Source: Wuchereria bancrofti
Taxonomy: Eukaryota; Nematoda; Chromadorea; Rhabditida; Onchocercidae
Direction of reading: 5' to 3'
Assembly: GCA_005281725.1 (NCBI GenBank)
Contig: SSBO01000007.1
Coordinates: forward strand, 4,036,402 to 4,100,401
Length of the DNA: 64,000 bases
In this document: piece by piece, positions 34,877 to 53,900 of the stretch
Layout of the letters: each line of letters starts with the position of its first letter
How positions within the stretch are numbered: position 1 is the first letter of the stretch
Made by a program: the position numbers and the translations under genes
Notes under the pieces: model-generated
Told to the model about the DNA's origin: nothing
Database searches by the model: none
What the model saw: the letters and a program-made list of their open reading frames with translations, nothing else

Positions 34877-37819
34877 CTAGCACAGAAACCTTGCTTTAGA
34901 ATTAACAGAAATGCTTTCTGTAAGAGGTGCAGACAGTTCGGTTGCAACACTTCGAAAAGGCTCTGAATCGAACTGTAGAGGCGTCAAAAGATGGGAAGAT
35001 GTACTGCTAGTCACAATAGTACCGTCTTGCTGCTGCGCATTAATTGTCCGGTTTCCGTATTTAACCATTGTCCGAATGAAGCGAAGCAAACATAAATGCA
35101 AGACGTACTGCAGACCAAGTGCACCAACACCCTGAAAATCATCTTTAATGAAAATCATAATTCACAACTGAAGTTTAAGAGAAAAAGCTAAAAGTGGGCA
35201 ACGACAATATTTCACAACCAAAAAATAATGTTAACCGGACGAACAACACATTCGTACAGCAAGCAAGTCATAACAAATTTGAAAATGCTGATGTACAGGA
35301 TGTTTTCTCAGTTTAACATAAATTTGAGGTCAGCCAATTTACCATGAAATTCAAAATAACGATAGAATTAACTTCTTTCAAATTGAACATACCGCATAAA
35401 GAGACCAGAAACTTTCGCGATTTATGATTGTCCTGAAACAATCAAAAAATCCAACATATTTCGCTGTTATTGAGATAGCGGTGACACCACTATCCAGATT
35501 GTCTATTAATGTTCGTGTTCCTGAAATTTCAGCTTCAGTGGATTCTGGAAGTCATTTCTTAGGACTTTTTATTTTTTTTCGGAATCTTACCCTGAATATA
35601 AAGACGATGAAGTACTGTTTCGAATGGATATAAGGAAAAATCAGCCAGCATTTGTGACGTCAAAGTTGCAAATATTTGCGGGAAATATTGATCAAAAGCA
35701 GTTTTTTCATGCAACGGTTTTCGACTCTAAAATTATTTCCTCCGTAAATAATATGTAACGTATTTTCACATTCTAGTTTTTTCTAAATTTATAAACTGAA
35801 TAAGAGCTGAATTTATTTCTTGCACCAAATGAAATGTCAGAAAAATTCAAATATAAAATACACTTACAACATATCGTTTAGCCAAAACATATATCCAATC
35901 AAATAAACTGATTGTTATCAAATAGTGTGACGTGAATAAACAAGTTGTCGGTACTAAGAGATATAACAATGAAAAACGTTTACTGTTATCTCTTGGCCCG
36001 ATAAAGTCAAATCGCAAACGGCTTATTCCATTTATCATTACATCCATTACACGGAACTCATCACAGCGACCACTTTCGCTCTATAAAGTTAGTTTAACAC
36101 CATGGCAGTTCAAAAAAAAATTTTTTTTTTTGTTAGTTTAACAAGTTAGTTTAACACAACCTTACTAGTTCCAATCAGGCAGTTCAAAAAGTGATTTCTA
36201 TCACTATCATATATACCAAAAAGGCATAAAGGTATATTTCTATTTGGTTATTCAATTTTGCTACCAAAATTTCAGAAGACGAACAAAATCTGAACTGTAT
36301 AGCAGATTAAGACAATGCTGGTATGGTGTTTTTTCTTGTAAAAATTTGGAAACAATTCGTACCTTCCATCTATATTAATAAAAAAAAATTTCTTCTCAAA
36401 CTTCCCCTATTGAAATTAATTTATTTACCCTGACAGTTTCGATGAAAGATGACACAATAAATGGAGTCATGCAAACTGCAGTTGAGCTGAAAAAAGTAAA
36501 CACTGCTTCAAGTATTCTTCAAAGAATAAAAGTAACAAAGTGTAATGCAGAGTACTTACGCTTTTAAAATAAGGTGGTGACAATATTTCTTAACACTTCC
36601 GTGCTTTACATAATGCCTGAAATTACCCTAATTTTTAGCATACAACCAATATCAGAGTGAAATATTAAAAAACAAATCTCACTGAAATAAAAAACAAACC
36701 GTGGAAGACCAAATATATCAGCGAGCAATATTTCTCCAGCAACAGATAATCCCCAAAGAACACCTGAACCAATAGCACCTTTCCATAAAGTCAGAAGTCC
36801 CTGAATTTATGGCGTTTTGCCGCTTGTAGTGTTTATAGAGTTAAAACTGATTTCAAACAATTTAATAACTTTAAACGAAAATGCGTAAATGCTTTTACCT
36901 GCCGGAAAGCAACAATAACGCTACAACATTATCAATACAATAAATTATTAAGAGGTGAGTTTGAATAATATGTTTCACTAACCTCACAGCTAACTACTTT
37001 ATAAACAACAGGAATTAAAGTAAAGGGTGTAAGATGAAGTGATCTGGCGAACTGATGAACTTGACACTGCCGTCTCAAAACTGTACATGGATGACTTATA
37101 AGTATTTTCGTAACCAAACTGAAAAATATCGTCATAAAATGAATTCGTAATATCATCACAAAATGAAAAAAGCATTGATAATAAAAGATCTTAGCAGTAA
37201 AGGTTCTTAAAATTTATTCTGATAAAGACTTAGTGATGCCAATAGACACGTTAGCCATCGGATTATGCGGTTTTCGTGGCGATGATGCGTTTTCATTAGT
37301 TGGTTTAGAAAGTATTGCTGGTGTCGTAAAACCAGATCGAAAAGATGCATTTGCCGCGACTGGATCTATCAATTGATCATCTCCAAGAGAGCCAGGATAT
37401 GGTGCTAAAGCATTATAAACAGTAAATTTCTTTGCTAAAAATAAAAAAGCTGTTTTAAAGAAAAGTTAGGAATTCAGAAATTCGGGAATTCGAAATATAC
37501 TGAATTTAATTAAACAGGATATGTTACAGACTAACTGCAAATATTGAGAACCAAAGAATAAGAGTAGAAACCAACAAAATGAATTCAGAGGCTCTGTTTC
37601 ATTTATAATTCATTTTCTTTAGGTTAAAACTTATTACTTATATTAGTTACGGTTGTACTCGCAAAATCAAAAACGGATTTCGCATTCGTTTCTGTATCAA
37701 GTTCATAGCTAATCTTTCTTGATGAAATGTTAAAGAGAAAATAAACCATTCGATCCAAATCTGTGATGCATCACAGCAGCATTTGTTGGTTGCATGTCTC
37801 GAAAATAGTTAACTGACAT
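34877..37819 (-). CDS. SLC25A46: Mitochondrial outer-membrane carrier-like protein SLC25A46
   Basis: Degenerate mitochondrial carrier family member of the outer membrane (yeast Ugo1-like), acting in mitochondrial dynamics, cristae and lipid homeostasis. Nine exons in frame: 37819-37747, 37434-37230, 37118-36983, 36800-36700, 36486-36429, 36080-35868, 35726-35591, 35520-35393, 35131-34877, giving 434 residues (human about 418). The N-terminal region is disordered. Diagnostic segments are LISHPCTVLRRQCQVHQ, LHLTPFTLIPVVYKVV, LLTLWKGAIGSG, CMTPFIVSSFIETVR, INGISRLRF, LADFSLYPFETVLHRLYIQ, GTRTLIDN and GVGALGLQYVLHL. YPFETVLHR keeps the carrier signature P-x-D/E-x-x; the first repeat (HPCTVL) is degenerate, as in the family. 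About 55 polar residues extend past the last membrane segment compared with the human protein. It is head-to-head with the AFG3L2 gene. Confidence 0.95.
36088..36191 (+). repeat. Short local repeats in SLC25A46 intron and exon edge
   Basis: gttagtttaaca occurs at 36088-36099, 36132-36143 and 36145-36156, and ggcagttcaaaaa occurs twice (about 36105 and 36179), around an A9/T11 homopolymer palindrome. The cluster sits just upstream of the acceptor of the sixth exon and looks like slippage or small duplications. Confidence 0.7.
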
Positions 37820-38396
37820 TTCACTTCGTTACGACGATAGTTTTCATCACTAAATTGCCGTCACGTCATGAAGAAATTACTTCTAACTTGTAATAATAAT
37901 CATCAAATGCAAAATGAAGTGTGTCAGAATTGGAGAATATGGAGCAAAAATTGGTGCCATTAATGAGTGAGAATGATCTACCGTTTATAATAATTGTTCC
38001 TTTTTATATTCACTGACCGAAATCAATTCATTCAGTTAGTATGCTAATTACAACGGGATGGGAATCAATCCATTTAAAAAGAAAATCTGCCAAGATTTGC
38101 TAATAAAATCTGCTTCTTCCAACTAACTCTTTACACCAATTTATCAGCAGTATCCCCAGCACTCCACAAACTAGGCCCCACTTGCAACACACGTCCGTTT
38201 CGGACGAGTCACACAATTTGCAGTTTGACGGATCGGACAGAGAAAGAGGATTAGGTAGAACGGTTGGTATTGTTGGGTATTGACGATTTGCAGCTGGCAG
38301 ATGTCTGGATTTTGAGGTTATTTGGTGACAGCATCTTCTGCAAGCGTTATTGTCACATGTGATGAGAATCAGCTCAATTACTTACTTGGTTTAGAT
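37820..38396. promoter_or_regulatory. Shared head-to-head promoter of SLC25A46 and AFG3L2
   Basis: About 580 bp separate the SLC25A46 ATG (minus) from the first candidate AFG3L2 ATG (plus). The segment near 38150-38290 is GC-richer than its surroundings and includes GTCCG-ttt-CGGAC at about 38189. A bZIP/CRE-like TCACGTCA lies at 37861-37868. A very short upstream open frame (ATG at 38301, four codons) precedes the AFG3L2 candidate start. The shared-promoter role is inferred from geometry. Confidence 0.5.
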
Positions 38397-44580
<6,184 letters not shown>

Positions 44581-45359
44581 AATTAAAATCTTCGTGTTTT
44601 AGGATCTTAGTGCAGTTTGGAATTACTGTTCTTCCATCTTATGTTTTTTTTTCTCCTTTTTTTCCATATTTGAGGCCAAATATGACTTTTTAAATTAATT
44701 TGCTCATTTTGAGGAACACTGCCCATAAGATTTCCATTGTTACGGAATTATATATTTGGTTTCTTCCATTTAAGTATGAGCATTTTGTAAGACTGATGGT
44801 TGTTGTTTTTCCGTCATCAAACATCATAATTTGTTCTGTGATGTTCACACTTGTAAATTTCCAAAATTTTTAAAGTTTTTCTTTTATAATTTAAAAATTG
44901 TCATCTCGGGTGGAGTAATAAATTTTAGGGTTGATCACTGATTTAATTCACGATTTACAAAATTTAGTTACAATTTCCTCTTTGGCACGAATTTCAAAGC
45001 GAATAAGATTGAATTTAATTATTCGATTGTTTAGTCTTTGCCAGTTCCGCAGTTGTTTTCATATTTTGATGAGAAGCATATGCAGGCACTCAGTTTTGTC
45101 ATTTCCGAATGTTGCGTTTGAGTGTTTTTTGCCCTCTGTGCAAACTTTGGTAGTTACGATAAAAGTTTCAAACTGGAGTTATTTTTTATTTATTTCTGTT
45201 GCTCTCAAACTGCAGGCAGTTTATACTTTCAAATTGTGCAAGAGCTTTTTACTAGTGGAATAATCGGATTGCTGCTGCATTCGTTTTATATTCACTGGAT
45301 AATTGGTTCCACTTCACACTTGATTTACAATCAAATTCATTGCACTATCGGTTTAGACG
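44581..45359 (+). other. Spacer between AFG3L2 and POLR3G
   Basis: Short tandem-gene spacer of 779 bp. AATAAA at 44917-44922 is the likely AFG3L2 poly(A) signal. A good acceptor (cggtttag, ending 45356) lies 3 nt before the POLR3G ATG. Frames at 44931-45263 and 45122-45448 are not supported. Confidence 0.5.
44917..44922 (+). promoter_or_regulatory. Candidate poly(A) signal of AFG3L2
   Basis: AATAAA, about 340 nt past the stop codon, ahead of the next same-strand gene. Confidence 0.4.
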
Positions 45360-45362
45360 ATG
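45349..45362 (+). promoter_or_regulatory. Candidate spliced-leader acceptor of POLR3G
   Basis: cggtttag ends at 45356 and is followed by acg and the ATG at 45360. A 3-nt leader after a splice acceptor fits trans-splicing, and the gene lies downstream of another on the same strand. Confidence 0.5.
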
Positions 45363-46622
45363 TCACGAAGCAGTCGTATAGGGAGTCGAGGTGGAGCTTC
45401 CTGTGGATTACGAGCGGTTGCAAACGCACTGGGCATTGCCCGACATGAAATGAGCGCATATACAAAAGTGGTTATGGAGTCACAACCTATTTATCCGGCA
45501 AGTTCTAAATAAATTTCCCAGTTTGCCCACAAGTTCTAAAGGGACTGTAGTTGCGCCATATTTATTCACTGAAATATAAGTAGAGAAGATTACTGGTAGC
45601 TGGCTTCCTGTTTTTGTCATTGTGTTTGCTATGACCTAGATTTTCAAAATTAATAATGAATTACAATGGCGAATGCACGTGACACTGCATTTTTAGTCGG
45701 TTTCGCAGATTGTTTTGCCACTCGAGAAAACAGATGAACTGCAATACATGGCTGAATTACGACAAGAACTGCTCACTCGGTTTCACGAATCATCTTTTCA
45801 TTTCGATGTAGAAGAGCGGAATTCTGAATTTAGACGGTACACGGACAAGTATAGAGAAACCGAAAAGGAAGAGCTTCGACCGGGTCATTAATACTTTCGG
45901 ACATTTTCTTCATAATCTTAAAATCTTAACTTTGTTTTTTAAGTATTTTCTTTCTTAAGAAAACAAAACTTTTCAAGATTTAAAATGGACCTTTTTTCAA
46001 CTCTTTCCTTTAAGTTAACTGGTTCTGAGACTACTCTTTGACTTTTATTCCTCTTGTTTTTTTTTGAAATCCATGAAAAAAAAAATGATAAAAGTCCTAG
46101 AGCCGCTGGATTTAACTCTGTTCAGATTGGTCACGACTTCCGGAAGAATTATGCTGGAAGAGAAAAGCTGACGAACAAGTCAAAAAGAAACGGAAGATAA
46201 TTGATAAAGGAGCCGATGAAGTTGTTGAAAAACTATCGAAACTTGAAGAGAACGAGAAATTAGGTAGTCTTGAAATTGAAACCCAGGAAACTATTGATGA
46301 AAATGATGAAGAAAGCGAGAAGGAGGAACAAAACAACGAAAATGAAGAACAGGTTAATGATTTCAACTTCTCTATCTTGCTGTGGCTTTTGTGGACTTAA
46401 GAAATACCATTTATTTTTAAAGTGCATAGTCAGGTTTTTGTTCAAGGTTTTTTTTTCCGAGATTTTTCCTTTATATAAATTTTACGATATTACTAGGAAG
46501 CATTATCGGACGACGATTATCAAGAAGAAGATAATGATTATATTCATTCCTATTTCGATAATGGTGAAAATTACGGTGATATTGGCTCGGATGATAATTT
46601 AGATGAAGACAATGCTTTTTAA
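45360..46622 (+). CDS. POLR3G: DNA-directed RNA polymerase III subunit RPC7
   Basis: Subunit of the RPC3-RPC6-RPC7 heterotrimer that RNA polymerase III uses to initiate on tRNA and 5S genes. Four exons: 45360-45497, 45697-45883, 46126-46352 and 46497-46622, giving 225 residues (human about 220). The N-terminus is Arg/Gly-rich. The conserved core reads QPIYP, then LPLEKTDELQYMAELRQELL, YTDKYRETEKEELRPDWSRLPEEL. A Lys-rich stretch and an acidic linker follow, and the tail EEDNDYIHSYFDNGENYGD with GSDDNLDE is diagnostic. Exon 1 must end at CCG|gcaagt, a second GC-AG intron. Exon 2 could begin at 45697 or, by an alternative acceptor, at 45709 (four residues fewer). The two vertebrate paralogues POLR3G and POLR3GL cannot be told apart here. 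Confidence 0.92.
45498..45696 (+). other. GC-AG intron of POLR3G
   Basis: Donor CCG|gcaagttct, acceptor attttttag (45696) or ttcgcag (45708). The phase-0 joins that keep the conserved YP...LPLEK core require the GC donor; a GT two bases on (gttcta) gives the wrong phase. Confidence 0.7.
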
Positions 46623-47972
46623 CATTCTTACTTAATTCACATTGTTCATATACATTTGTAACTTGTTGTTAATTCAAATGTTTTGAAAGATGGAGTTTTC
46701 GCATCATTCCTGCTGGTGGTTCTCTAAGTGTGTTTAGGCTAAAATTCCTTCTCAAGTTTTTGTAATTTCTGGTTTTGAACTGTTAGTTTGGAAACTATTC
46801 GGCACAATTCATAAAATTTGAGTTTTTTGATAGTAAAATCAGTGAAAACGATGAATCATGTTATGTTAGCTACAAATTTAGTAATTTGGATGTGGTTTCA
46901 TTGCTTCTGTGCTTTCGGGGGTGTTATGTGTGTGTTTGTTACCTTGCATATGTACATATTTGGGAATAAAATTTTCATAATTAGAATTAGAAATTCCGGT
47001 AGTCTTGAACGAAATAAATTGTTATGGTAGAGATAGGTGTTTACTGGTGTTGAGAGACGGTTCGGAAATTTGTGTCGGTAAAAAACGATTCAAAAAAAAG
47101 TGAATTTGATGATGAAAATAAGACGTGATACGAAGTGTATCTCATTCATTTTATTCTTGATATGAGCTTACTTCCACAGGTAGTGTAAAACATTGCATTA
47201 GAAAACTTAGATATAGTTTATCCTTGACTCATTAGCAAGAAAAATATAATTTAAAATACGCTTCACACTTCCAGGCATTCGTTTTGTACTTACCGTGATA
47301 TGTTGTTTGTTATGTATTAATTGGTAGTAATTGGCGCACCTGGGAGTCATATTTTGTTTTGTACACCGTTAATAAAGGGCATTACTTATGGGTTATATGT
47401 TCAGATATTCAGCTTAGTTCTTTCGGAGTTTGTACTGTTCATCAGTTTCTGGTTACTTCCACTTGAGACTAGTATAAGAATTAAAGTATTTAACGTAAAA
47501 GCCTGTACTTTTGAATTTTAGCTGGGATTGATATAACGCGTTGATTTGTTGTTGTATGTGAAGTGAACTTTTATTGTTGTAAATCTTCTTTGAAAATTTG
47601 AAAGAATGTGCAACTTGTAACTCAACATTTTAATTTTGGATTTGATACTGCTTGCAATTATTTCTCAGTTGTGATTAACAGTTTGATGACACTTAGAGGA
47701 CAAAACTCATGAGGAACATCGTATTTTCTGTACTTGTATATTTAAGAGTTGATTTCAAAAAAATTGTAAGAATTAACTAATGTTATAGGAAAAAAAAGTT
47801 GTAATAATTAAAGTTGTAAGAAATAACTAAGAACTAACTATAGGTAGGTCCCAAAAATCCTCGCGAAGAGTTGGTTTACTTGACAGTGTACATTTTGTAA
47901 TTTGTGAAGGAATTCTGAAAATTTTTTTTTTTTTTTTTGAATCAGTATAAATTTGTATCATAGCAGTTTGAG
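46623..47972 (+). other. Spacer between POLR3G and FIG4
   Basis: 1.35 kb without a recognised exon. AATAAA at 46965-46970 is a likely POLR3G poly(A) signal. A poly(T) run precedes the acceptor catagcag (ending 47966), which lies 6 nt before the FIG4 ATG. Hydrophobic frames at 46818-47030 and 47321-47521 are typical of T-rich non-coding DNA. Confidence 0.5.
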
Positions 47973-50900
47973 ATGGCAAGATTGTGGCATTTGAGTGTTT
48001 TCGAAACACCAACCAATTTTTACGTCGTTGGTTCTGATGTTTCAAAAACTCGTTATCGACTGCTAAAAATTGGCCGTTTGGGAATGCAGACTTTGGACAT
48101 AGCGGAAGTGGGGCAGAATTATTCAAAGAGTGACATCATGGAACTGTTAGCGACTGTTTCGGAAGGAAGCTCCAGTAAGTGAATGTTTTGATACGGGTAA
48201 TTCAATCAGATCCTTGCTTATACTGCGTCCTTTAATGCTTTCCTCCAAGCATCTTAGTATCTCCAACCTGTCAAAAATCTCCATACATTTTTAATTAACC
48301 TGTAAGGGTAATAAAACAACTTGGAATGTACCACGTCTTCAGTTTGTTTTGTTACTTATCTCCTTTAGGAGGACTATCCTCATTGCTGTAGTAAGGTATA
48401 TTAAAATGAGATGAACTATTAGATGTGCTTTAATTTATAGAAAATCTAAAAAAAAGAAAAGTTAAAGAAAATCTTGCAGTTACAGTTACAGAAAAAAGTT
48501 TTTAAGTAGTACGTGTATTTTTTTTTTCCAAAGTATTACATTTATTCCTCTTTTCAACTTTTTACCATAAGTTCTCAGTAACATTCTATCTGTTATTTAA
48601 TTTCAAAATCAAAGCTAACTGCTGGTATGACAATTTGTAACTTTTTGCGAATAAATCTTTTACTGAAAGTTTATTCTTTTGAGATGTGTCCTTAAAACCA
48701 GCAAGTTAGACAATAATTAAATTTGTTTGTTTACTAAAACATTAGAATTACAGTTGTGTTTACGCAAAACGAAAAGCAATTAGCGGGTGTTGATCGACAG
48801 AAAAGTTTAATCGAACGTGCCTCTGATGCTTTCGGATTACTTGGGGCTGTGCGCTTTCTTGAAGACTATTATTTGTTGGTGAGGTAGCATCGCTGTTGTC
48901 ATTCATTATTCATATGTTAGGTTCCTAATTTCCAAAAAATAAAGATGTCACATCCCTTTCTGAGATATTCAGGGAACGAAATTTTGTAAATTTTACGTAT
49001 TAGAATGATTATGGTCCTCTTTGGTATGCTACTTTTTCAGGTTGTAACGAAAGCTCGAGTTGTTGCCATGATAGGCTATCACGAAATATATAAAATTGAA
49101 GAAGTTATTCTTATTCCTTTAGCAATACAAGGAATCCCAGTTAACAATCCTGACGAACTGCGCTATCTGAAATTATTTCAAGTGAACCTTGTTATCCATT
49201 TTAATTGTCACTTTGTAAAGAGATTGAGCTACTCTGACCTTCTATATAATCGCTGTAAACGCCATCGATAAAACCTGAGGGTATTCCATAGAATATATGC
49301 AGCCTAAGATTACAGGAAAATCTAGATATAAATCCAGTTCAGAGTTTTCAAAAAGTATTTCTGATCCTCTGACACTTTCAGTCTTCAGCTTCAGTACCAT
49401 AAGCACAGAGGTAATCATTTTTTTTAGTCTGTGGATTTGTCAACAGATTTTTATTTCTCTTATATATACGACTTGAGCCGAACGTTGCAAGAAAATGTTT
49501 TGGGAATATCTGGTTGGTCCAAGTACAAACAAGTAGATAAGAATGAAACGAGCCAGTTCTCCGATTCGAAATTTATCTGGAATGGTTATCTTTTGGAACC
49601 ATTACGTAAGAACGCCGTTAGTGAGCAGTGGTTTATTGAAGTGGTTCATGGATATGTTGGTTTGTTCATTGCTTCTTTAAACTCCTTGTGGAGTCCATGA
49701 ATGAACATGATTCATTGCTGAACATGAATCACCAGTAAATTTATAGATTTACAATCTTACACGACCAATCATCTTCCATTAAAAATGAAGTTAGTTAAAA
49801 TTTTTTAATTTATTCAATCTACAGGTCAACAAATAATCGAATTGCCGTGCTCTCGATTATCATTAACTCTGATTGGACGACGTTCTGTGGAATACGCTGG
49901 TACGAGATACCTGAAACGGGGCGCTAACTGTAGAGGTTGTTTTCCATCTCTTTATTTTTTAAGTATAGATAGATGTGAGAAAATTACGTCATTTAGCACT
50001 TAAAATTATTTCCAAAGTCCGTGACTTTTTAATTTTCGGTAATTCAGCAGTTGAAATTATAGGCCAAGTAGCAAATGATGTTGAAACGGAGCAAATCATT
50101 TGGGATACACGCTCTTCTCCTAACTTCACAACAGGAAAGTTTAGTTCCTTCGTGCAACGTCGTGGATCGGTACCACTTATTTGGAGTCAAGATCCAGCTA
50201 CTCGTGGTGTTGTTGGGAAACCGGTCATTTCGATTGACATCAACGAGCCACATGCACAAACTGCCGCTGCTCATTTCCGGTGTGATTTATTATTTATAGA
50301 AATATTTAAGGCTTGTTGGAAGAAGAAGAAAAGGCAGCTCGTTGATTCCTTTTTGCTAATATTTTAATTGAAGGTTTTTTATAATTTAATGTAAATTTAG
50401 ACGAGGAAAAATTTGTGGGAAAGTCAAATTCCTACAGCTAATGACGAACATTCAAAAAAAAGTCCATAAAAAGTGAATAAAGTAGTTTGCTTAGAGTTTA
50501 AGTCGTTCTGGCTGGTCAGAACAGAACGGCAACAGATATCACTTATGAACAACACTATAGAGTTACAATGAAGTTATCGAACGACTTTATTTTCATGACT
50601 TTTTTGATTTCAAATTATTTTGGTTTTTTAGTGAGTTGCGAAAAAAATACGGTAATCCGTTAGTAGTAATGAATTTGGTGAAAAGGCGTGAAAATAGAAG
50701 GCATGAGACACTACTACATGACCAGTTCCTTAAGGTTTTATTTTTTTTCAGAATTTATAGTTTGGAATCTTACTTTAATAAATTTCCATTCTGCGAAATG
50801 CATTTTTTTAAAGAATAATTTCAGGCTATTAAATATTTAAATATATTTCTACCTAAAGCGGAACGGATCGCATATTTGAGTTTTGATGTAGCTCGTTGTC

Positions 50901-53900
50901 ATAAAACTGGAAATGTTTTGAGTAAGCTTGAAGAAATAGGTTTGCGTTGTGCTGTTCAACATGGCTGGTTTCAGGTTTCATTCAGAATTTAAAAATTTTT
51001 TCGTTATTTTAAGACGTTATAATTATTGAAGGTGTATAAATAGATAAATACTCTCTCTCTATATATATATAATATTTAGTTTTTCTGATAGTTTTGTTAT
51101 TTCTATATTTTCACTTGAATTTTCGGAATTAGAAGTAAATTACATTGTAGTCGTTCCCACCACTGTATTGCCGCAAATTGAGACCGACTTCATTGCTCAA
51201 CGATTTTGAACCGCTGCTAAGTTCAGATGGTAGATTCTTGCTGCAGCATGGTATTTTCAGAACAAACTGTGTAGACTGTCTGGATAGAACAAATGTTGCT
51301 CAATTTGGAATTGGTAGTTATACTTTTTATCCCTAATCTTTAATGGAGCAATTAGAAAATATCGGGAAAGAAAATAATTCACATTTGGATTTTCCTTGAT
51401 AAGAACTCGTAACTTTTTAGATTACATACCAATTAATTTTTGTTAAATTTTTGGGTTTTAGGGAAGGTATCGCTTGGATTTCAATTATATTCCATGGGAG
51501 TTGTCGGAGAGCCTTTACTTTCTTCATCCAGTGAAGTCTGTCGAATATACGAGGATTTGATGGACCAGCATGGCAATACATTGGCGTTGCAATATGCGGG
51601 ATCTCAATTAGTACATTCAATCAAGACTTATAAAAAGATATCTGTTATACAGGTGTGTATATTAGTGCGACCATGTGTTTTCTAGGTTGATCTTTCTAGG
51701 ACTTCTTGGTGTTGCTATTATCTTTCCAGGAGTAGAAGGTGTGCTGTTGAGAAAAAACGGAGATTGTATGGAAATTTTAAACTTTTGAACTCAATATTAA
51801 TACCTTAATTGGCTAACTTGGACAATATTTTTAAAGATCACTTTAATATGTATCGTGAAAACTCGACTGAAACTCGGGAATCTGGATTGTAATTATGAAC
51901 TATTCCGTCTATTTGAAATTGTTGATTGTGGTATTTATAAATACCTTTATTATCGATGTAGATAGTCTTATTGAACTGGCAAAAGTCTGTTGCAATGAGC
52001 AAAGATTTGTGAAATTTTCATGTGGTAAGAGTAGATAGAGGTTTTATAATTAGTGAATGTTCCACTGAAGAGGAAAAACTGTAAATCGATAAGAGAGGCA
52101 GCAGATACTTATTGCAGGAAAGAAGTCGTGATGTAATCCAAACTCTGTCAAGGTATTATAGCAACACTTTCGGTGACTATGATAAACAGAACGCAATTAA
52201 TTTATTTTTAGGTGTATTCAGGTTGTTTGTTTATTTTTTATTTTTTGTTTTTGATCACTTTTCATTTATCATTCATGTAGCAGGAGTAATTATAGTGATT
52301 ACATATGAAAACAGTGTGCAAAAGTTAATATTCATTGTGAAGATCATTTCTGCAGGATGGTAGATGATGCCACATTCATATTGTTAGTGGAAGTGCTTTT
52401 CCACGTTGTTGTTGTTAAATGGAAATTTTAGGACGTAATGGTCATTTATTATTTATTCTTGCATTTAAAATACTGTAGCAAACAGAATCACCTATAATTA
52501 GGAGTATTCTTACCAGTGATAACCCAAGTCAACATAACCCAAGTCCTAAAAGAAAGAATCAGGCAAAGGTGGCACATTAGAAGCATATGTGCTTATTATA
52601 AAAAGAATTATATAAATAGAAAAAAAGTAGAATCAATCATCAAGTAATTAAATAACATAAAACCAATAAAAGTAATAAGGAAAAAAAAATACTTGGAACA
52701 TGGACAATCAGAATAACCCAAGACTATAATAATAATCGAAGATCTTACGAGGCATACCCTGTATACCTGCAAAATACATAGGAGAAAAGTTATATTAGTA
52801 CCAATAAAAAAAACAGAAAGCAATTATCAACAATTCATCGGAAAAAAAGCCGATTTTCCTCTTCTCCTCTTATTCCTTTCACTCCCCTTCCACCTTTCTT
52901 TTCTTTCCAGTTAACAACAACTGACAAGTAGATTGCATAAGTGGAACAGCTCAAAATTTATGATAACCTTAACTAGACCGTGAGGAACTGATAAAATCAC
53001 AGGTATATTTCAGTTAATTCAATTATTTGTTAATGCCGTAGTAAAGTTTTCTCTTCCTGGTTACTGTAAACATTGATTTAATTTAATTTAAATATTAATT
53101 TCATTTTCAGACCAAGAAGCGCGAGCTGTCATTTGTGGGATTTGGGAACCGATCATTATCTTCATTTCCCTGTTGATTTCAAGATGAAGGCAGATTACTG
53201 CGCATGGTTTGTTGATCCCGACTACTGGGGAAGCCTTTATGGACTGGATGATTGGAAATATACCGATGACAGTATTTTCCCCAGTGTTAATATGGGTTAG
53301 TTATTATTATTGTTTGAGCATCTCTTCATAGATACGGTTTGCAAAGTTCAAATTTTTTAAGTAATGTGTCTACGTCGTTTACTTATCTACAATAGGTGAT
53401 GTCATTCTAAATTTATTGTATAACTACATAAGTTTCTTTACTGTTTGATTACATGACTCGTGAAATTTTTGTTGATTAAAGCAGTATCAGTATCACGTTG
53501 CCACTGGTTGTTTTCTCCTGAAGATCTGTATTACATATACTATCGTTTATGGGAATTTTCGCGATTAGACGATTTAATTCGTGAGCAAAAGGATCTCCAG
53601 AAATCCGTGATGATTGATGGTGTAAATCAAAGTATCGCACATTGTTATAGTTTTGCCAAATTATGGAAGGTAGTTTATTGTTTTTTCAACAAGTTAGGAT
53701 TCACAAATTCCGTATCATCTCATTTATTCACTTTTCTCACTGCCGTTTATTTCGCTATAATCGATGAATAACTTTCTATACCAAAAGCTGGGATTTTGTT
53801 TTATTCAGCAAGATTTAAATGATAAAGGCAATGTAAAGCAAGAAAAAACTCCCTTGTCAGATGATGATGATGAAGAAGACGAGCCACTGCTGAAATCAGA

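Noticed and set aside
34597..34966. Overlapping plus-strand ORFs
   Set aside because: They lie in the 3' flank and antisense to the last SLC25A46 exon; wrong frame and no motif.
46818..47521. Hydrophobic ORFs between POLR3G and FIG4
   Set aside because: Typical artefact of T-rich DNA; no acceptor or conserved pattern.
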